Shown one piece after another: positions 1 through 9,995 of a DNA stretch of 64,000 nucleotides. The DNA is from Candidatus Binatia bacterium (GTDB taxonomy: Bacteria; Desulfobacterota; Binatia; UBA12015), in the NCBI GenBank assembly GCA_029243485.1, contig JAQWRY010000086.1, positions 699,517 through 763,516 on the forward strand, read 5' to 3'. Within the stretch, counting starts at the first letter, position 1. Each line of letters starts with the position of its first letter. Under the pieces are notes generated by a model. The model worked only from the letters and a program-made list of their open reading frames with translations. It was not told the DNA's origin and made no database searches. A program made the translations under genes and the position numbers.

Positions 1-1
1 G

Positions 2-79
2 AACGCTCCGAATCTTCTCGACGACGCGGTCATCGCCAAGGTGCGCGCGTGGATCGAAGCCGGCGCTCCCAACGACTGA
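2..79 (+). CDS. C-terminal end of a cytochrome c-like protein (partial)
   Basis: Only the last 25 codons and the TGA stop are inside the window. The translation ends in VRAWIEAGAPND, which resembles the closing helix of c-type cytochrome domains of the planctomycete-cytochrome kind, which often end in a W-I-x-x-G-A-P pattern. The heme-binding CxxCH would lie upstream and cannot be seen, so the assignment rests on a short motif. The stop lies 10 bases before the next start, so the two genes are probably co-transcribed. Confidence 0.4.
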   Translation, partial: NAPNLLDDAVIAKVRAWIEAGAPND

Positions 80-89
80 GGTTAGACCG

Positions 90-623
90 ATGGATCTGAA
101 GACGCTTCATCTGCTCATCCGCCCGGACGCGTCCGGTACCGAACATCGCGTCGGCCGGTTCTGGGAAGACCAGTCGGTCGCCCTCGTGTTCCTCAGGCAC
201 TTCGGTTGACTGCACTGTCGTGAACATGCCGCGCAGTTGCGCGAGCGCTACGAGGAATTCCGCGGCAAGGGGAGCGAGGTCGTTGCGATCGGAACGGGCG
301 ACGTCCGCTACGCAGAGGACTTCGTCGCGAGCGAGAACATTCCGTTCCCGGTTCTCGTGGACGATGATGGTGCGGCGGCCCGAGCGGCGGCGGTGAAGGT
401 CTCCTCGTTCATCGGGTTATTCCATCCTCGGACCTGGGGCCCGACGCGCGAGACGATGCGGCGTGGCTACGGGGTCCACAAGGTGGGCCAGCGCGTGACG
501 CAGTTGGGGGCCAGCTTCGTGATCTCGCCCGGGCCGGCGCTCCAGTACGAGCACATCGACCGCGACAGCACGGATCACGCTCCCATCGACGAGTTGCTCG
601 CTGCGATTCCTCAGCGGGGCTGA
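90..623 (+). CDS. Selenocysteine-containing SelL/SelU-like peroxiredoxin-family redox protein (UxxC)
   Basis: Read through an in-frame TGA at 207-209 (codon 40), this frame gives one 177-residue protein of the AhpC/TSA_2 (PRXL2, SelL-related) thioredoxin fold. The sequence around the TGA is FLRHFG-U-LHC-REHAAQL; family members have a cysteine at the U position, followed two residues later by a second cysteine (here C43). Downstream, IPFPVLVDDDG and the end QLGASFVISPG also fit the family. Coding potential continues in the same frame on both sides of the TGA, arguing against a frameshift. A GAGG ribosome site lies 8 bases before the ATG. A hairpin at 227-247 fits a bacterial SECIS. Role: probably thiol/selenol peroxide or disulfide reduction in the cytosol, as no signal peptide is seen. 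A standard gene caller would start near 237 and lose the active site. The alternative is a nonsense pseudogene, which I consider less likely. Confidence 0.85.
227..247 (+). promoter_or_regulatory. Candidate bacterial SECIS hairpin
   Basis: Bases 230-234 (CGCGC) pair perfectly with 239-243 (GCGCG) around a four-base loop AGUU. With A244 bulged, 227-229 pair with 245-247, giving eight base pairs in total. The loop begins 25 bases after the TGA at 207-209 and has G then U at its second and third positions. Known bacterial SECIS elements have a stem-loop just downstream of the UGA with a loop G or GU roughly 16-37 bases away, so geometry and loop agree. Folding was done by eye. Confidence 0.6.
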
Positions 624-678
624 TCCTCCGAATTCCGGTTGCCCCGAAGCTCGCGACATACGAGGATCCCTGGGCCCA

Positions 679-1848
679 ATGTCCTCTGAACCCGCTCTGT
701 TCTCCCTCCGTGTTCTGACGCAGTTCGCGAACGACGTCCGCCAAGACGAGTGGGACGCCCTCGTGGGGGACGAGTCGCCTTTCCTCGAATGGGGATGGCT
801 CGCCTCTCTGGAGGACGCCGGGTGCGTGGGTGGCGACACCGGTTGGAGCCCCCAGCACCTCACGCTCTATCAGGCCGACCGGCTCGTCGGCGCGTGCCCG
901 CTGTACTTGAAGACCAATAGCGAGGGGGAGTTCGTCTTCGACTACGCGTGGGCGAACGCCGCGCACCGGGGCGGGATCGAGTACTACCCGAAGATGCTCG
1001 TCGCGGTGCCGTTCACGCCGGCCACCGGGATTCGGTTTCTCGTTGCGCCCGACCTCGACCGCGCGGGGATCATCCGGGCCTTGGGCAAGGCGCTGCGCGA
1101 TCTGTGTCACGAGAACGAGATTTCCTCGATCCATGTGAACTTCTGCAACGAGGACGAAGCCGCCGTTCTGGCCGACGTCGGCTTCATCGAGCGCAGAGGG
1201 TTTCAGTACAAGTGGCGGAACCACGGTTACGAGTCCTTCGAGGACTACCTCGGTGCGCTTCGGCACAAGCGTCGGAAAGAGATCAAGCGCGAGCGACGCA
1301 TCCTCGGCGATCAGAAGATCGAGATCCAAGCGCTCGTCGGAGACGATATTCCCGACGAGATGTTTGCCGAGATGTATCGTCTCTATCTCACCACCGTCGA
1401 CAAGTACGCCTGGGGACGACGCTATCTGTCTTCGTCCTTCTTCGACATGTTGCGCGAGCGGTTTCGCAAGAACCTGTGCTTCCTCGTCGCCCGGCAGAAC
1501 GATGAGGTGATTGCGGGCACGTTCAACGTCCAGAAGAGCGGAGCGCTCTACGGGCGTTACTGGGGCACGTACGAGGAGGTGCGGCATCTCCATTTCAATG
1601 TCTGCTACTACGCGACGATCGAGCACTGCATCGCGTCCGGCCTCGAACGATTCGAGCCGGGGGCCGGTGGCGAGTTCAAATGGCTGCGCGGCTTCGACGC
1701 GGAGGAAACGCGCAGCATGCATTATCTACGCGACCCGAGGCTGGGTGAGGCCGTCGGTCGCTTCCTCGAGGAGGAGCGCGAAGAGGTTTCGCGAGTGATC
1801 GATGCGATGGGCGAGCGCAGCCAGCTCAAGCCGCGACCGAACTCCTAG
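679..1848 (+). CDS. FemAB-like GNAT-superfamily acyltransferase (DUF482 type)
   Basis: This 389-residue protein matches the FemAB-like/DUF482 family, a double-GNAT fold of about 380-400 residues often labelled peptidogalycan biosynthesis protein. Typical signs are the early segment SPFLEWGWLASLEDAG, the tract GACPLYLK, the stretch YKWRNHGYESFEDYL and the late block FEPGAGGEFKWLRGF. FemAB relatives transfer aminoacyl groups to cell-wall precursors, but the substrate of this subfamily is not established. No signal peptide or membrane helix is seen, so it should be cytoplasmic. It follows the selenoprotein gene by 55 bases. The ATG at 679 begins the conserved region; no strong ribosome site is visible. 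Confidence 0.75.
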   Translation: MSSEPALFSLRVLTQFANDVRQDEWDALVGDESPFLEWGWLASLEDAGCVGGDTGWSPQHLTLYQADRLVGACPLYLKTNSEGEFVFDYAWANAAHRGGIEYYPKMLVAVPFTPATGIRFLVAPDLDRAGIIRALGKALRDLCHENEISSIHVNFCNEDEAAVLADVGFIERRGFQYKWRNHGYESFEDYLGALRHKRRKEIKRERRILGDQKIEIQALVGDDIPDEMFAEMYRLYLTTVDKYAWGRRYLSSSFFDMLRERFRKNLCFLVARQNDEVIAGTFNVQKSGALYGRYWGTYEEVRHLHFNVCYYATIEHCIASGLERFEPGAGGEFKWLRGFDAEETRSMHYLRDPRLGEAVGRFLEEEREEVSRVIDAMGERSQLKPRPNS

Positions 1849-1856
1849 GGCAGGGC

Positions 1857-2192
1857 TCAGAAACCGCCGTCGAAGCCCCCGCCGTCGAAGCCTCCACCGT
1901 CGAAGCCTCCGCCGTAACCCCCGCCGTAACCCCCCGCGTCGGGCATGCCCATCGAGGGCAGCGTAACCGCTTCGGGCGGTGGGCTGGGGAGGTTCTCCGG
2001 CGGGAGGTCGATGTCGGGGTTGCCGCCGTCGCCGACGTAAACCGGGTAGCCGTACCCGTACCCGGGATAGCCATACCAGGGGCTCCCAACGCGGACCCCG
2101 CCGTACATGTTCGGCCCGCGCCGGTATCCGGAGCACGCGGAGACGACGGTCGCGATCAACAACATCGACAAACAAACACGAAACGTAATCAT
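1857..2192 (-). CDS. Small Gly/Tyr/Asp-rich lipoprotein
   Basis: A 111-residue protein with a lipoprotein signal peptide: a hydrophobic stretch to residue 19 and a lipobox ending VVSAC, with Cys20 as the lipidation site. The mature part is low complexity: a Tyr/Gly-rich segment (YGYPGYGYGYPVY), a Pro-rich linker, then a C-terminal tail of GGYGGGYGG and GGFDG units. No enzymatic domain is visible; a surface or structural role is inferred. The ATG overlaps the stop of the upstream VOC-domain gene by four bases (ATGA), and a GGGAGA ribosome site precedes it, so the two are probably translationally coupled. A longer upstream frame exists but lacks the signal peptide start. Confidence 0.6.
   Translation of the reverse strand: MITFRVCLSMLLIATVVSACSGYRRGPNMYGGVRVGSPWYGYPGYGYGYPVYVGDGGNPDIDLPPENLPSPPPEAVTLPSMGMPDAGGYGGGYGGGFDGGGFDGGGFDGGF
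1863..1934 (-). repeat. Short tandem coding repeat (GGFDG / GGYGG units)
   Basis: Near-identical units of about 15 bases (TCGAAGCC(T/C)CC(G/A)CCG on the plus strand) repeat at least three times, then change to GTAACCCCCGCC units. They encode the GGFDG and GGYGG tail of the overlapping lipoprotein. Such an array can expand or contract by slippage. Confidence 0.7.
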
Positions 2193-3067
2193 CGCGGATC
2201 TCCCTTCGGTGCTTTGGATTGAATTCCGATCGCGCCGCCCTCGGGATCCTGAATCACCGCTGTGTTTTTTGACTGGAGCAGAACTTTGCCGCCGAGTTGC
2301 ACGGCCTTCCGCGCCGTCGCGGCGACGTCCGCTGTTTTCACGTACGGAAGCCAATTCGCCTGGACTTCCTTCCACGGGAGTTTCACGAGGCCAGCGGTCG
2401 CCACGCCATCCTTCACGAGCAAGTGCTGGGTCGAACCGTCACGCTTTTTCACGGTCTTCACCTCGAGCCCGGCAACCTTCTTGTAGAAGCGCGCCGCGCC
2501 TTTGAGGTCGTGGGTCCAGAGGTCGGCCCAGAGGAACTCGCCGTCTCGCACGGGAGATGCGGCCGGGTCACCGCCCGAGGCCCGTAGGAGGACGACGATC
2601 GCGTGGTCGCTGTCGGCAACGACGGAGACGCGACCGCGCTCGGGAGCTTCCTGAGGTTTCATGAGCACCCGCCCCAGCGAGCTCTTGGCTTCTTGGGAGG
2701 CGCGGTTGACGTTGGGCACGGAGAGGTAGGTGAGCCAGATCGCTTCCGCCTCGTTGTCCTGCTCGTCTCGCTCGATCATTCCGGCCACCGGCTCGTCACC
2801 GAGAGAGATCGACCGATAGTCGGGGTCCGTCGTCTTCTGAAACGTCCATCCGAACAGCGGGCCGTAGAAGGCTTCGGCTTCTTCGAAGTCGGCGGTCAGC
2901 AGGTCGATCCAGACGATCCGGCCCGGCGTGTGCGCGCCGCTCGCCGAGGGGAGCGCGGGCATCGTGGGCGGTTGAATGTCGCTGCAGCTCGCGACGAGGA
3001 CGAGCGCCAAGACAGCGAAGGTGGCTTGTAGGCGCGGCGGACGTTCTGTGCGGATGGGCTCTCCCAT
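2189..3067 (-). CDS. Double VOC-domain (glyoxalase-fold) lipoprotein
   Basis: A 292-residue protein with an N-terminal lipoprotein signal ending LVLVASC (Cys28), then two VOC modules. The first opens WIDLLTADFEEAEAFYGPL (about residue 50), the second WADLWTHDLKGAARFYKKV (about residue 185). Paired VOC modules of this kind bind or convert small molecules, often with a metal, but no substrate can be read off. Lipidation implies it is membrane-anchored facing the periplasm, which is unusual because most VOC proteins are cytosolic. I chose the ATG at 3067 because it starts just before the signal peptide; an upstream extension in the same frame is proline/arginine-rich and looks like non-coding sequence. 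It leads a two-gene unit with the Gly-rich lipoprotein. Confidence 0.8.
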   Translation of the reverse strand: MGEPIRTERPPRLQATFAVLALVLVASCSDIQPPTMPALPSASGAHTPGRIVWIDLLTADFEEAEAFYGPLFGWTFQKTTDPDYRSISLGDEPVAGMIERDEQDNEAEAIWLTYLSVPNVNRASQEAKSSLGRVLMKPQEAPERGRVSVVADSDHAIVVLLRASGGDPAASPVRDGEFLWADLWTHDLKGAARFYKKVAGLEVKTVKKRDGSTQHLLVKDGVATAGLVKLPWKEVQANWLPYVKTADVAATARKAVQLGGKVLLQSKNTAVIQDPEGGAIGIQSKAPKGDPR

Positions 3068-3165
3068 CCGTCGACAACTAGTGGGCAAAGCCGCTCGCCA
3101 CAACCTTAGAATTCTCTCGGGGGGCTGATTCGAGCCAATTGTAGGCCCCGGCGGGGAGGAGGAGA

Positions 3166-3514
3166 TCAGGACCGGTAGCTCTGATGAAGCGCCTCCGCCT
3201 CGGCCCTCTCGAGTTTGCCGAAGTACAGGATCGCCTCGTGGCACGTGACCACCACGTGGGTCCACTCGTTCGACGAAATCGGGGTCGGGCTGAACATCGT
3301 CACCATCGTTCCGTCTCGACCCAGTTGGTAGTCGAAGCGCGCGTACCCGTCGCCGCTGAGCTCCAGGTTGTACGAGAACTGGAAGGGTGTTCGTTCGTGA
3401 TGGAGGGAGAGGTCTTCCTCCTCCGGCGAAGAAGATCCCGCGGGCCTTGTTGAGCGTGTTTTTCGCCGCGTTGGACCGAGCGAGCGCGAGGAGAGCGAGA
3501 ACGGCGGAGCTCAT
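3166..3514 (-). pseudogene. Frame-disrupted relic of a LamG/concanavalin-like protein
   Basis: Two minus-strand frames together give a plausible secreted protein fragment. One starts at 3514 (MSSAVLALLALARS, like a signal peptide); the other ends at the stop at 3166-3168 with YNLELSGDGYARFDYQLG followed by NEWTHVVVTCHEAILYFG. The W-T-H-V-V-V-T pattern resembles the core strands of laminin-G-like sugar-binding domains. The frames are joined only by a shift near 3420, so the gene is probably dead or affected by a sequencing error. Very short for such a domain. Confidence 0.3.
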
Positions 3515-3679
3515 GCTGCAGCCGCCGAGCCGTCGCGGGTCCACTCGATCAACCGGGCCACGGTTCATGCGGGCGGCGGGATCGCCCGGAATCGGTCACG
3601 ACGCGGCGCGGTCCCGTGAACTCCTTCGGCGTTCATTTCCGGTGCACCGCCGCACATTGGGGCGATTTCGGGACTTTTT

Positions 3680-5460
<1,781 letters not shown>

Positions 5461-5464
<4 letters not shown>

Positions 5465-6149
5465 TGGGGCACGTCGGCAGGTTGTTCGAGGTTCGCGCGA
5501 TCGAGCAGGGTCTGCACTGCGGTCCCGAAGCCGTGGGCGATCTGGTCGATCTCGGGGACGAGTTCGGTGTAGCCGAGGGCGCCGAAGTCGATGAGGTTGC
5601 GGTAGGTGATGACGGTGAGGTTCAAAGCGCCTCCGTCCATGATCGGGCCCATGGGATACATGGCCTCTGCGGTCGCTCCGTTTGCGTAGAGCGCAAAGGG
5701 CGGTCCCAGAACGTTCGAGGCGACGAGGTTCAGGGCGGGAGGGTGGTGGTCGGCGAGATTCATGTCGGAGTATACGAGCATGCCGCTTTCGACGAGGCGA
5801 GGTCGCGGCGGAGGCTTTGGGCGCAGGCTGCGACCCCGGCGAGACCTCCGGGACGTCCCCCGCTCCGACTCGGCTCGATGAAGACCACGGCCCGCGTGCG
5901 AAGAGGCCGGCGACGCCGTCCATGATCGAGTGATGGACTTTGGTGACGACCGAGACTTTGCCGCCCTCGAGTCCGTCGATCACCCAGACTTCCCAGAGGG
6001 GCTTCCGTCGATCGAGCGACGATGAGTTCGAAGTCGTAGCCGTTCGCTGCGGTCGATGGGTCGACGACCAGGGCGCCGACGACGTGCATGTGAAAGCCCG
6101 GAGTCTCGACGTAGAAGAACGGGGCACCGAGCCCACTCAATCTTTCCAC
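5461..6149 (-). pseudogene. Decayed wax ester synthase/diacylglycerol acyltransferase (WS/DGAT)
   Basis: Three pieces of a WS/DGAT occur in order but in different frames. The N-terminus [18 protein letters not shown] starts at 6149. The active-site block [14 protein letters not shown] (HHxxxDG motif) lies in the frame of the next gene. The C-terminal block [11 protein letters not shown] through [18 protein letters not shown] ends at 5461. Intact enzymes are about 450-500 residues; only about 230 codons are left, so two internal segments (roughly 50 and 180 residues) are missing. Intact enzymes esterify acyl-CoA with alcohols or diacylglycerol to store wax or triacylglycerol. The stop still overlaps the start of the M3 peptidase. 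Confidence 0.75.
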
Positions 6150-6161
6150 TCACGCTTCCAT

Positions 6162-6869
6162 TCAGTCGGTCGGGGTGGTTTCCGCGGGCCTCTCCGTTTC
6201 GGACTCCGCTTCGGACTCCGGGAAGTATCGACGCGCGACCACCAATGACGTGACGACGAACGCGAGTACGAGCGACCCGAGCACGAGCACGTCAGGGGTG
6301 AGCAGCTGATCGACCGAAGTCAGCTTCGCAAGCGACTGTGAGAAGGCCACAGTCAGCACCAGGCCCGGAATGAGGCCGATGGCCGACCCGAGAAGGTAGT
6401 CGCGAAACCGGATCCGCGTGGCCGAGACCGCCCAGTTCATCGGCGGGGCGAGAAACAACACGAACCGCAGGAGCATCACCGTGCGCACGCCGTATTTCTC
6501 GAACTGTGAATCGAGTTGCCGGAGGGCTTTGAAGCGTTCGATCAGTGCTGTGCGAAATGCGTCCCGGAAGACGTAGCGGCCGATGAGGAAGCACGTCGAC
6601 CCCGCGAGCATCGCGCCGATCCAGCCGTAGACGACGCCCATGACGCCGCCGAAAATGATCCCGCCCAGCGCGACGGTGATGAGTTCGGGCGCGTGGATCA
6701 GGGCGCCGACGACGAAGAGGGCGAGAAATGGGAAGGGCGCCCACGGCCCGAGCTGATGAAAGTAGTTCTTCGCCGCCTCGACGTTCTGCATCCAGGAGAG
6801 ATCCACGTTCTTCGACAAGATGTAGACCAGCACGGCGAACGCCGCGATCTTGAAAAAGCTCTTCAGCAT
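6162..6869 (-). CDS. TVP38/TMEM64 (VTT-domain) membrane protein
   Basis: A 235-residue integral membrane protein of the VTT/SNARE-associated (DedA-like) superfamily. It has an N-terminal helix, then the core signature LGGIIFGGVMGVVYGWIGA around residues 88-106 and the later block LLRFVLFLAPPMNWAVSA. Six or so hydrophobic segments are visible, and the tail is charged and Glu/Thr-rich. Relatives are proposed lipid scramblases or transporters of undecaprenyl phosphate; the substrate here is unknown. It lies 12 bases upstream of the WS/DGAT relic on the same strand. Two further VTT proteins occur at 31289 and 53140. Confidence 0.85.
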   Translation of the reverse strand: MLKSFFKIAAFAVLVYILSKNVDLSWMQNVEAAKNYFHQLGPWAPFPFLALFVVGALIHAPELITVALGGIIFGGVMGVVYGWIGAMLAGSTCFLIGRYVFRDAFRTALIERFKALRQLDSQFEKYGVRTVMLLRFVLFLAPPMNWAVSATRIRFRDYLLGSAIGLIPGLVLTVAFSQSLAKLTSVDQLLTPDVLVLGSLVLAFVVTSLVVARRYFPESEAESETERPAETTPTD

Positions 6870-7002
6870 GATGGTGCGCCCGCCCTCGGAGGCTCGGGCG
6901 TGAGACGAAATCCTTCATACCGCCGTCGGCAGTTGCGATCCACCTCGATCAGCGAGAAATAGGAGAGGATGCCCGACCGCAAGGGCAAACACGGAGAGGT
7001 CA

Positions 7003-8919
7003 ATGGGCGTACGAGACGATGGTGGTTCCAAGCCGGCCAGTGCGGCGACCCGTCAGGCCAACGAGGCGGTTGCTGCGAGCCTCCCGCTGGACGATCCGGT
7101 GGACTTCGAGTTCGCCGATCGAGGATTCTTGGCGACCTCCGACAAGCCACGCATCGAAATGGACGACGGTCGTGTCCTCTGGGACTTCGAGCGTTTCTCG
7201 TTCCTGTCGAGCCCAGCCCCGGATACGGTGAATCCGAGCCTCTGGCGTCAAGCAAATCTCAATGCCCGCCACGGCCTCTTCGAAGTCGCGGAGGGAATCT
7301 ACCAGGTTCGCGGTTTCGATCTGGCGAACGTCACGTTCATTCGGGGCAAGACGGGCTGGATCGTGATCGATCCGCTCACGTGCGCCGAAACGGCCCGGGC
7401 TGCGTTGGAACTCGTCGACCGAGAGCTCGGGAAGCGGCCGATTCACACGGTCATCTACACGCACAGCCACATCGACCATTTCGGAGGCGTGCGCGGTGTG
7501 GTCACCGATGAGGATGTCGCAGCAGGGCGAACGGCGGTCGTCGCGCCCGAAGGATTCCTCGAGGCGGCGGTGAGCGAGAACGTGATCGCCGGCGCCGTGA
7601 TGGGGCGTCGCGCGACCTACATGTACGGGAACCTTCTTCCGACGGGGCCCCAGGGGCACGTGGATGCAGGGCTCGGGAAGGGCACGGCGCTCGGATCCGT
7701 GGGGCTCATAGCGCCGACGGAGTCGATCACGGCGACCGGTGCGGAGCGCGTGTACGATGGCGTCGAGATCGTCTTCCAAATGACGCCGAACACCGAAGCC
7801 CCGGCTGAGATGAACTTCTATTTTCCGCAGCACAAGTCGTTGTGCATGGCTGAGAACTGCACTGCGACCCTCCACAATCTCTACACGCCGCGCGGGGCAC
7901 AGGTGCGCGACTCACTCTCCTGGAGCAAGTACATCGACGAGTCGATCGAGCTGTTCGCCGACTCGTCGGACTCCGTCTTCGCGAGTCACCATTGGCCGCG
8001 CTGGGGACGGGATACGGTGCGAGGTTTTCTGACGAAGCAGCGCGATCTGTACCGCTACATCCACGATCAGAGCATGCGGATGGCGAACCAGGGCGAGACG
8101 ATGCTGGAGATCGCCGAACAGCTCGAAGTCCCGGACAGCTTGGGCACCGAGATGCACGCTCGGGGCTACTACGGCACTCTGAATCACAACGCGAAGGCCG
8201 TGTACCAACGCTACCTCGGCTGGTTCGACGGAAACCCGGCGCATCTCCACGGCCTGCCGCCGGTTGCTGCCGGCAAGAAGTACGTCGAGTTCATGGGCGG
8301 CGCGGCGGCGACGCTCGAGAAGGCGCGGGCCGCCTTTGAGGCGGGGGAGTACCGATGGGTCGCCGAGGTCGTGAACCACGTCGTGTTTGCCGACCCCGAC
8401 GACGAAGAGGCGAAGGGGATGCAAGCTGACGCCCTCGAGCAGATGGGCTACCAGGCAGAATCCGGCCCTTGGCGCAGCTTCTATCTCTCGGCGGCCCAGG
8501 AACTGCGGCACGGGATCGATCGCGCGTCCGCGCCGAACATCACCGACAACGCCGGCGGGGTTCTACCCTCGATGTCCGTCGGGATGATCTTCGACAGCAT
8601 GGCCGTGCGTCTGAACGGTCCGAAGGCTGCGGACCAGAGAATTTCTGTGAATTTTGATTTCACGGACACCGGGGAGAAGTTCGTCTTGCGGGTGGAGAAC
8701 GGTGCGCTGTCTCACACGCCGAACAAACAGCTCGGAGGGGCAGACGCGACGATGCGCCTAAAGCGCACGGCCCTCGATGCTCTGATTCTCGGGCGCACGC
8801 CGTTCGATCAGCTTCTGGCGTCGGGCGATCTGACGATCGAAGGGAAGGCCGAGTCGCTACTCGGCCTATTCGGTCTGCTCGACAACTTCGATTCGGCGTT
8901 CCCGATCGTGACGCCCTGA
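7003..8919 (+). CDS. Alkyl/aryl sulfatase, SdsA1-type metallo-beta-lactamase fold
   Basis: A 638-residue protein with the full three-part layout of SdsA1-type alkylsulfatases: an N-terminal metallo-beta-lactamase domain with the zinc motif HSHIDHFGG (H154, H156, D158, H159), a middle helical dimerisation domain, and a C-terminal SCP2-like domain from about residue 525. The second metal region AENCTATLHNLYTPRGAQ is present. These enzymes hydrolyse alkyl sulfates such as dodecyl sulfate to alcohol and sulfate. Characterised secreted members have a signal peptide; here the start MGVRDDGGSKPA has none, so a cytosolic location is inferred. The ATG follows a GGAGAGG ribosome site. Its last 54 bases overlap the convergent SGNH gene. 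Confidence 0.9.
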   Translation: MGVRDDGGSKPASAATRQANEAVAASLPLDDPVDFEFADRGFLATSDKPRIEMDDGRVLWDFERFSFLSSPAPDTVNPSLWRQANLNARHGLFEVAEGIYQVRGFDLANVTFIRGKTGWIVIDPLTCAETARAALELVDRELGKRPIHTVIYTHSHIDHFGGVRGVVTDEDVAAGRTAVVAPEGFLEAAVSENVIAGAVMGRRATYMYGNLLPTGPQGHVDAGLGKGTALGSVGLIAPTESITATGAERVYDGVEIVFQMTPNTEAPAEMNFYFPQHKSLCMAENCTATLHNLYTPRGAQVRDSLSWSKYIDESIELFADSSDSVFASHHWPRWGRDTVRGFLTKQRDLYRYIHDQSMRMANQGETMLEIAEQLEVPDSLGTEMHARGYYGTLNHNAKAVYQRYLGWFDGNPAHLHGLPPVAAGKKYVEFMGGAAATLEKARAAFEAGEYRWVAEVVNHVVFADPDDEEAKGMQADALEQMGYQAESGPWRSFYLSAAQELRHGIDRASAPNITDNAGGVLPSMSVGMIFDSMAVRLNGPKAADQRISVNFDFTDTGEKFVLRVENGALSHTPNKQLGGADATMRLKRTALDALILGRTPFDQLLASGDLTIEGKAESLLGLFGLLDNFDSAFPIVTP

Positions 8920-9927
8920 CGAGGCACGCCCGCGTCTGGAGAGTCGCTTGATGAAGTCGGCGAAGTGGGTCGCCGCCTTCGCGTGGCCGCGTTCATTCCA
9001 GTGGCCGTCGCCCTCGAAGTAGTGGCCCGAGCCGAAATGCATCCTCGCGAGATTGACGGCGGGAAGGTTTCGCTCGCGGAGCGACCGCATGAGCGGACGA
9101 TCGAACGGGGAGCCCCGGCTGCCGGGAGGAATCAGGACGACGCCGTACTCGATCTGCGAGGCGTTCGAGGCCTCGCTCAGTCGATCGATCGCTGCGAGGC
9201 TCGGTTGAATGACGGTGTTGCGATCGGCCTTCGCCGCACTGGCGAACGCCTCGAGCCCGGCCCTTCCGCGTCGTTGCGCCAGTTGTCGCTCTGCGAGCAC
9301 CCACCCGACGGAGTTCGTGCGAATCCAATCCACCCACGGGGTCGCGAGGAGTCGATCGCGATAGAGGCGATAGCCCCCGACGACTTCGACCCGTTCGTGA
9401 CGCCGGTTGAAGTCGGCCTCGATGTCGTTGAGGGGGAACAGCGCGGTGACGACGAGGTCGGGCTCGAACTTTCGGATGAGCTCGAGGCCGAGAAGGGTCT
9501 CCTGCTCGGCCCCGTAGCCGGTCTGCGCGCCGTTGATGACGCCGATCCCGACGGGGTTCAGATCGGCTTGGATCCGCGAGGCGAAGGAATCCTCTTCGGC
9601 GACGCCGAGGCCGAAGGCGAACGAGTCGCCGAGGAGCAGCACCCGTCGGGGATACCGAAGCTGGGCTTCCAGGTTCGACTGGCGGAGGCCGTTCTCGTCG
9701 ATTCGCACTTCGACGTCGAAGACCCCCTGCCGAATCGCGCGGCCCTCGTACCCCGGATGGTGGATGTACCCCGCCGCCTCGTGCGGCGAGAACGCTCCGC
9801 GGGCCCAGTAGTTCCCGTTGATCTCGTGGCTGCTGAGCGAGAATCTGAGGAAAAGCTCTGAGATCAGGAGTGCGGCGCCGATGATGCCGACGACGAGCAA
9901 TCCCGCAGAGAGTGGGCGCCGACTCAT
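8866..9927 (-). CDS. Membrane-anchored SGNH/GDSL-type hydrolase
   Basis: A 353-residue protein with one N-terminal transmembrane or signal-anchor helix (residues 8-28), then an SGNH fold. The nucleophile block is LLLGDSFAFGLG with Ser102, and the closing catalytic pair is probably D307 and H309 in EGDGHWNERGH. Members act as esterases or O-acetyl hydrolases on extracellular glycans or lipids; the substrate cannot be named. The catalytic domain should face the periplasm. The gene is convergent with, and overlaps by 54 bases, the alkyl sulfatase. The C-terminal tail after about residue 335 is Arg-rich and lies wholly inside that overlap, so it may not be conserved. Confidence 0.75.
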   Translation of the reverse strand: MSRRPLSAGLLVVGIIGAALLISELFLRFSLSSHEINGNYWARGAFSPHEAAGYIHHPGYEGRAIRQGVFDVEVRIDENGLRQSNLEAQLRYPRRVLLLGDSFAFGLGVAEEDSFASRIQADLNPVGIGVINGAQTGYGAEQETLLGLELIRKFEPDLVVTALFPLNDIEADFNRRHERVEVVGGYRLYRDRLLATPWVDWIRTNSVGWVLAERQLAQRRGRAGLEAFASAAKADRNTVIQPSLAAIDRLSEASNASQIEYGVVLIPPGSRGSPFDRPLMRSLRERNLPAVNLARMHFGSGHYFEGDGHWNERGHAKAATHFADFIKRLSRRGRASSGRHDRERRIEVVEQTE

Positions 9928-9995
9928 GAGGGCAGCAAGCTATCCCATCTCGCAGCCGCTGACACGCGGAATATTGCGGGATACAACGGGCTGGC

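Noticed and set aside
207..209. Reading the TGA as a simple nonsense mutation
   Set aside because: The codon falls exactly at the family's active-site Cys, the frame is otherwise intact and a SECIS-like hairpin follows. Kept as the alternative, not the main call.
409..1722. A 437-codon minus-strand frame opposite the FemAB-like gene
   Set aside because: It is an antisense shadow caused by high GC; the translation is Arg/Gly/Val-rich without motifs, and the plus-strand gene has clear family sequence.
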